Shown here one piece after another: positions 62,743 to 64,000 of a stretch of DNA of 64,000 nt (positions are counted from its first letter, which is position 1; every line of letters begins with the position of its first letter). Made by a program: the position numbers and the translations under genes. The stretch covers positions 1 to 64,000 of the forward strand of contig JAHBYU010000007.1 of assembly GCA_019635775.1 (NCBI GenBank). The letters are read 5' to 3'. The notes under the pieces were generated by a model, which worked only from the letters and a program-made list of their open reading frames with translations, had not been told where the DNA came from and did no database searches. Origin of the DNA: Rhizobiaceae bacterium. Its GTDB lineage: Bacteria > Pseudomonadota > Alphaproteobacteria > Rhizobiales > Rhizobiaceae.

Positions 62743-63927
62743 TCAGTCCTTGACAAACAGTTTGCGCGGCCGGTCGCAGAAGCATTCGGCCGGGCCTGAC
62801 TCCCGGATCAGGATGCTCTCGGTTATCTCGAGGCCCCAATCGTCCATCCACAATCCCGGCATGAAGTGGAAGGTCATGCCGGCCTGGAGGATTGTCTCGT
62901 CTTCCTTGCGGAACGAGATGGTGCGTTCGCCCCAGTCTGGCGGATAGGAAATCCCGATCGCGTAGCCGCAGCGGCTATCCTTGTCGATGCCCGCCCGCTC
63001 AAGCGAACCGAAGAGCGCCCGAGCCACGTCGCCCGCCCGGTTGCCCGGTCGCGCCGCTTCAAGGCCGGCCTCCAGCCCCTCCACCAAGGCCTTCTCGGCT
63101 TCGACAATCTTCTGCGGCGGCTTGCCGAGATAAACCGTACGGCAAAATGGCGTGTGGTATCGGCGATAGCAGCCAGCAATCTCAAAGAAGGTGGCTTCGC
63201 CCTTTCGGAACGGCCGGTTATCCCAGGTCAGATGTGGCGCTGCTGCATCGGTGCCCGACGGCAACAATGGGACAATAGCGGCATAGTCTCCCCACGCATC
63301 GCCGACGCCGCGTATCGCGTCGCCGAAGATCTCGGCCACGACTTCGTTCTTTGGCCGCCCCGGCTCCACCCTTTCGACGATCCCATCGACGATCTTCTCG
63401 GCGATCCGGGCGGCCTTGCGCATGAACGCGATTTCCTCGTCAGACTTGATCCCCCGCTGCCAGTTGACCAGCGCGGTCGCGTCGATGAGCTTGGCCTCCG
63501 GCAATTCGTCTTTGAGGACCAGGAAGGCCTTGGCGGAAAAATAGTAGTTGTCCAGTTCAAGGCCTATCCGTCCCGCAGCGTGGCCCCGATCGCGAAGAAG
63601 CGCGGCCAGATCCTGCATCGGATGGCGCACCGTCGACTGCACATAGTGGTCTCCGTAGCCTGCGACATGCCTGTCGTCCATCCAGACCGTGCGGATGGCT
63701 CCGTTGACGTCCTGCGACCTTCCCCACCACACCGGGTCGGCGTCGTGGAAGACGATCACTCCCTGATGTACGTAAAAGGACCAGCCGTCGTATCCCGTGA
63801 TCCATGCCATGTTCGATGGATCCTCGACGAACAGCACGTCGAGATCCCGCTCCGCCATCGCCTGACGCACCTTGGCGAGACGCCGGTTGTATTCCGGGCG
63901 GGAGAAGGGGAGTTGTTCCGCCGGCAT
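62743..63927 (-). CDS. doeA: Ectoine hydrolase DoeA type (M24 family)
   Basis: A 394-residue M24 (creatinase/aminopeptidase P fold) protein. It matches the rhizobial EutD/DoeA form at many points: DPSNMAWITGYDGWSFYVHQ, DHYVQSTVRHPM, NWQRGIKSDEEIAFMRKAARI, YAAIVPLLPSGTDAAAPHLTW, TFFEIAGCYRRYH, SYPPDWGERTISF, TFHFMPGLW, ESILI and a C-terminal PRKLFVKD. These hydrolases open the ring of ectoine or 5-hydroxyectoine. It is the first gene of the minus-strand operon at the right edge. A typical eut/doe cluster has more genes (transporter, aminotransferase, dehydrogenase), which would lie outside the window or elsewhere. Confidence 0.85.
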   Translation of the reverse strand: MPAEQLPFSRPEYNRRLAKVRQAMAERDLDVLFVEDPSNMAWITGYDGWSFYVHQGVIVFHDADPVWWGRSQDVNGAIRTVWMDDRHVAGYGDHYVQSTVRHPMQDLAALLRDRGHAAGRIGLELDNYYFSAKAFLVLKDELPEAKLIDATALVNWQRGIKSDEEIAFMRKAARIAEKIVDGIVERVEPGRPKNEVVAEIFGDAIRGVGDAWGDYAAIVPLLPSGTDAAAPHLTWDNRPFRKGEATFFEIAGCYRRYHTPFCRTVYLGKPPQKIVEAEKALVEGLEAGLEAARPGNRAGDVARALFGSLERAGIDKDSRCGYAIGISYPPDWGERTISFRKEDETILQAGMTFHFMPGLWMDDWGLEITESILIRESGPAECFCDRPRKLFVKD

Positions 63928-64000
63928 TGTTTCCTCCTGAGAACACCGATGAATTCATCATCACATGTACACATCTAAGGTGAGTTTCTGCGAACTAACA
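63928..64000 (-). promoter_or_regulatory. Upstream region of the doeA-type operon, partial
   Basis: These last 73 bases include a GAGGAA ribosome site and ACATGTACACAT (63963-63974), with nested palindromes ACATGT and TGTACA that could be a GntR half-site. The window ends before the promoter can be judged. Confidence 0.35.

Overview
The window reads as alphaproteobacterial DNA, most likely from the Rhizobiales (Rhizobium, Mesorhizobium or a relative). It has high-GC codon usage, dense operons with 1-8 bp gene overlaps, and many solute transporters paired with small catabolic gene sets. It looks like an accessory catabolic region of a chromosome or megaplasmid. I see no rRNA, tRNA, CRISPR array, integrase or intact insertion sequence. 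The only decayed material is near the left edge: a frameshifted FGGY kinase and a DUF3489 remnant.

Layout. (1) 1-1422: the 3' part of an FGGY kinase with a frameshift. (2) 2108-9298: a LacI-type regulator diverging from an operon with an RraA-type aldolase, a TRAP transporter (dctPQM), a D-2-hydroxyacid dehydrogenase and a class III aminotransferase. The substrate is unknown. (3) 9715-16489: an IclR regulator, a DUF1330 protein, a second TRAP transporter whose binding protein sits 2.4 kb from its membrane genes, an SDR and an iron-type alcohol dehydrogenase. Three copies of TGGAC-N5-GTCCA-like sites tie this block together. (4) 16703-24561: a full AI-2 uptake and processing set, lsrK-lsrR divergent from lsrG-A-C-D-B, with no lsrF. 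(5) 24963-43347: a D-apiose/D-apionate type pathway. It has a RuBisCO-like protein, two ApnO-type oxidoisomerases, ApsD-, ApnL- and OiaK-type enzymes, a NanR-like GntR regulator and two ribose-type ABC transporters, one with a fused ATPase-permease. (6) 43559-54315: a ribose-type ABC transporter, an LsrF-like aldolase, an FGGY kinase, a UTRA-type GntR regulator, araB-araD without araA, and an APH-family kinase. (7) 54490-60710: a persulfide-sensor-type ArsR regulator divergent from sulfide:quinone oxidoreductase, a DUF2892 protein and an RND efflux pair. (8) 60819-63927: a GntR regulator, an ArgE-like deacylase and a DoeA-type ectoine hydrolase at the right edge.

How they work together. Each block follows the same plan: a local regulator, a high-affinity transporter with its binding protein, and a short catabolic route. 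All six solute-binding-protein genes are followed within about 40 bp by a perfect or near-perfect GC-rich hairpin. The best-supported pathway is D-apiose to 3-oxo-isoapionate-4-phosphate and its cleavage by the RuBisCO-like protein. The blocks most likely to hold undescribed biology are the sulfide-sensor/SQR/RND operon, the aldolase-kinase-AraBD cluster, and the RraA-TRAP-aminotransferase operon.
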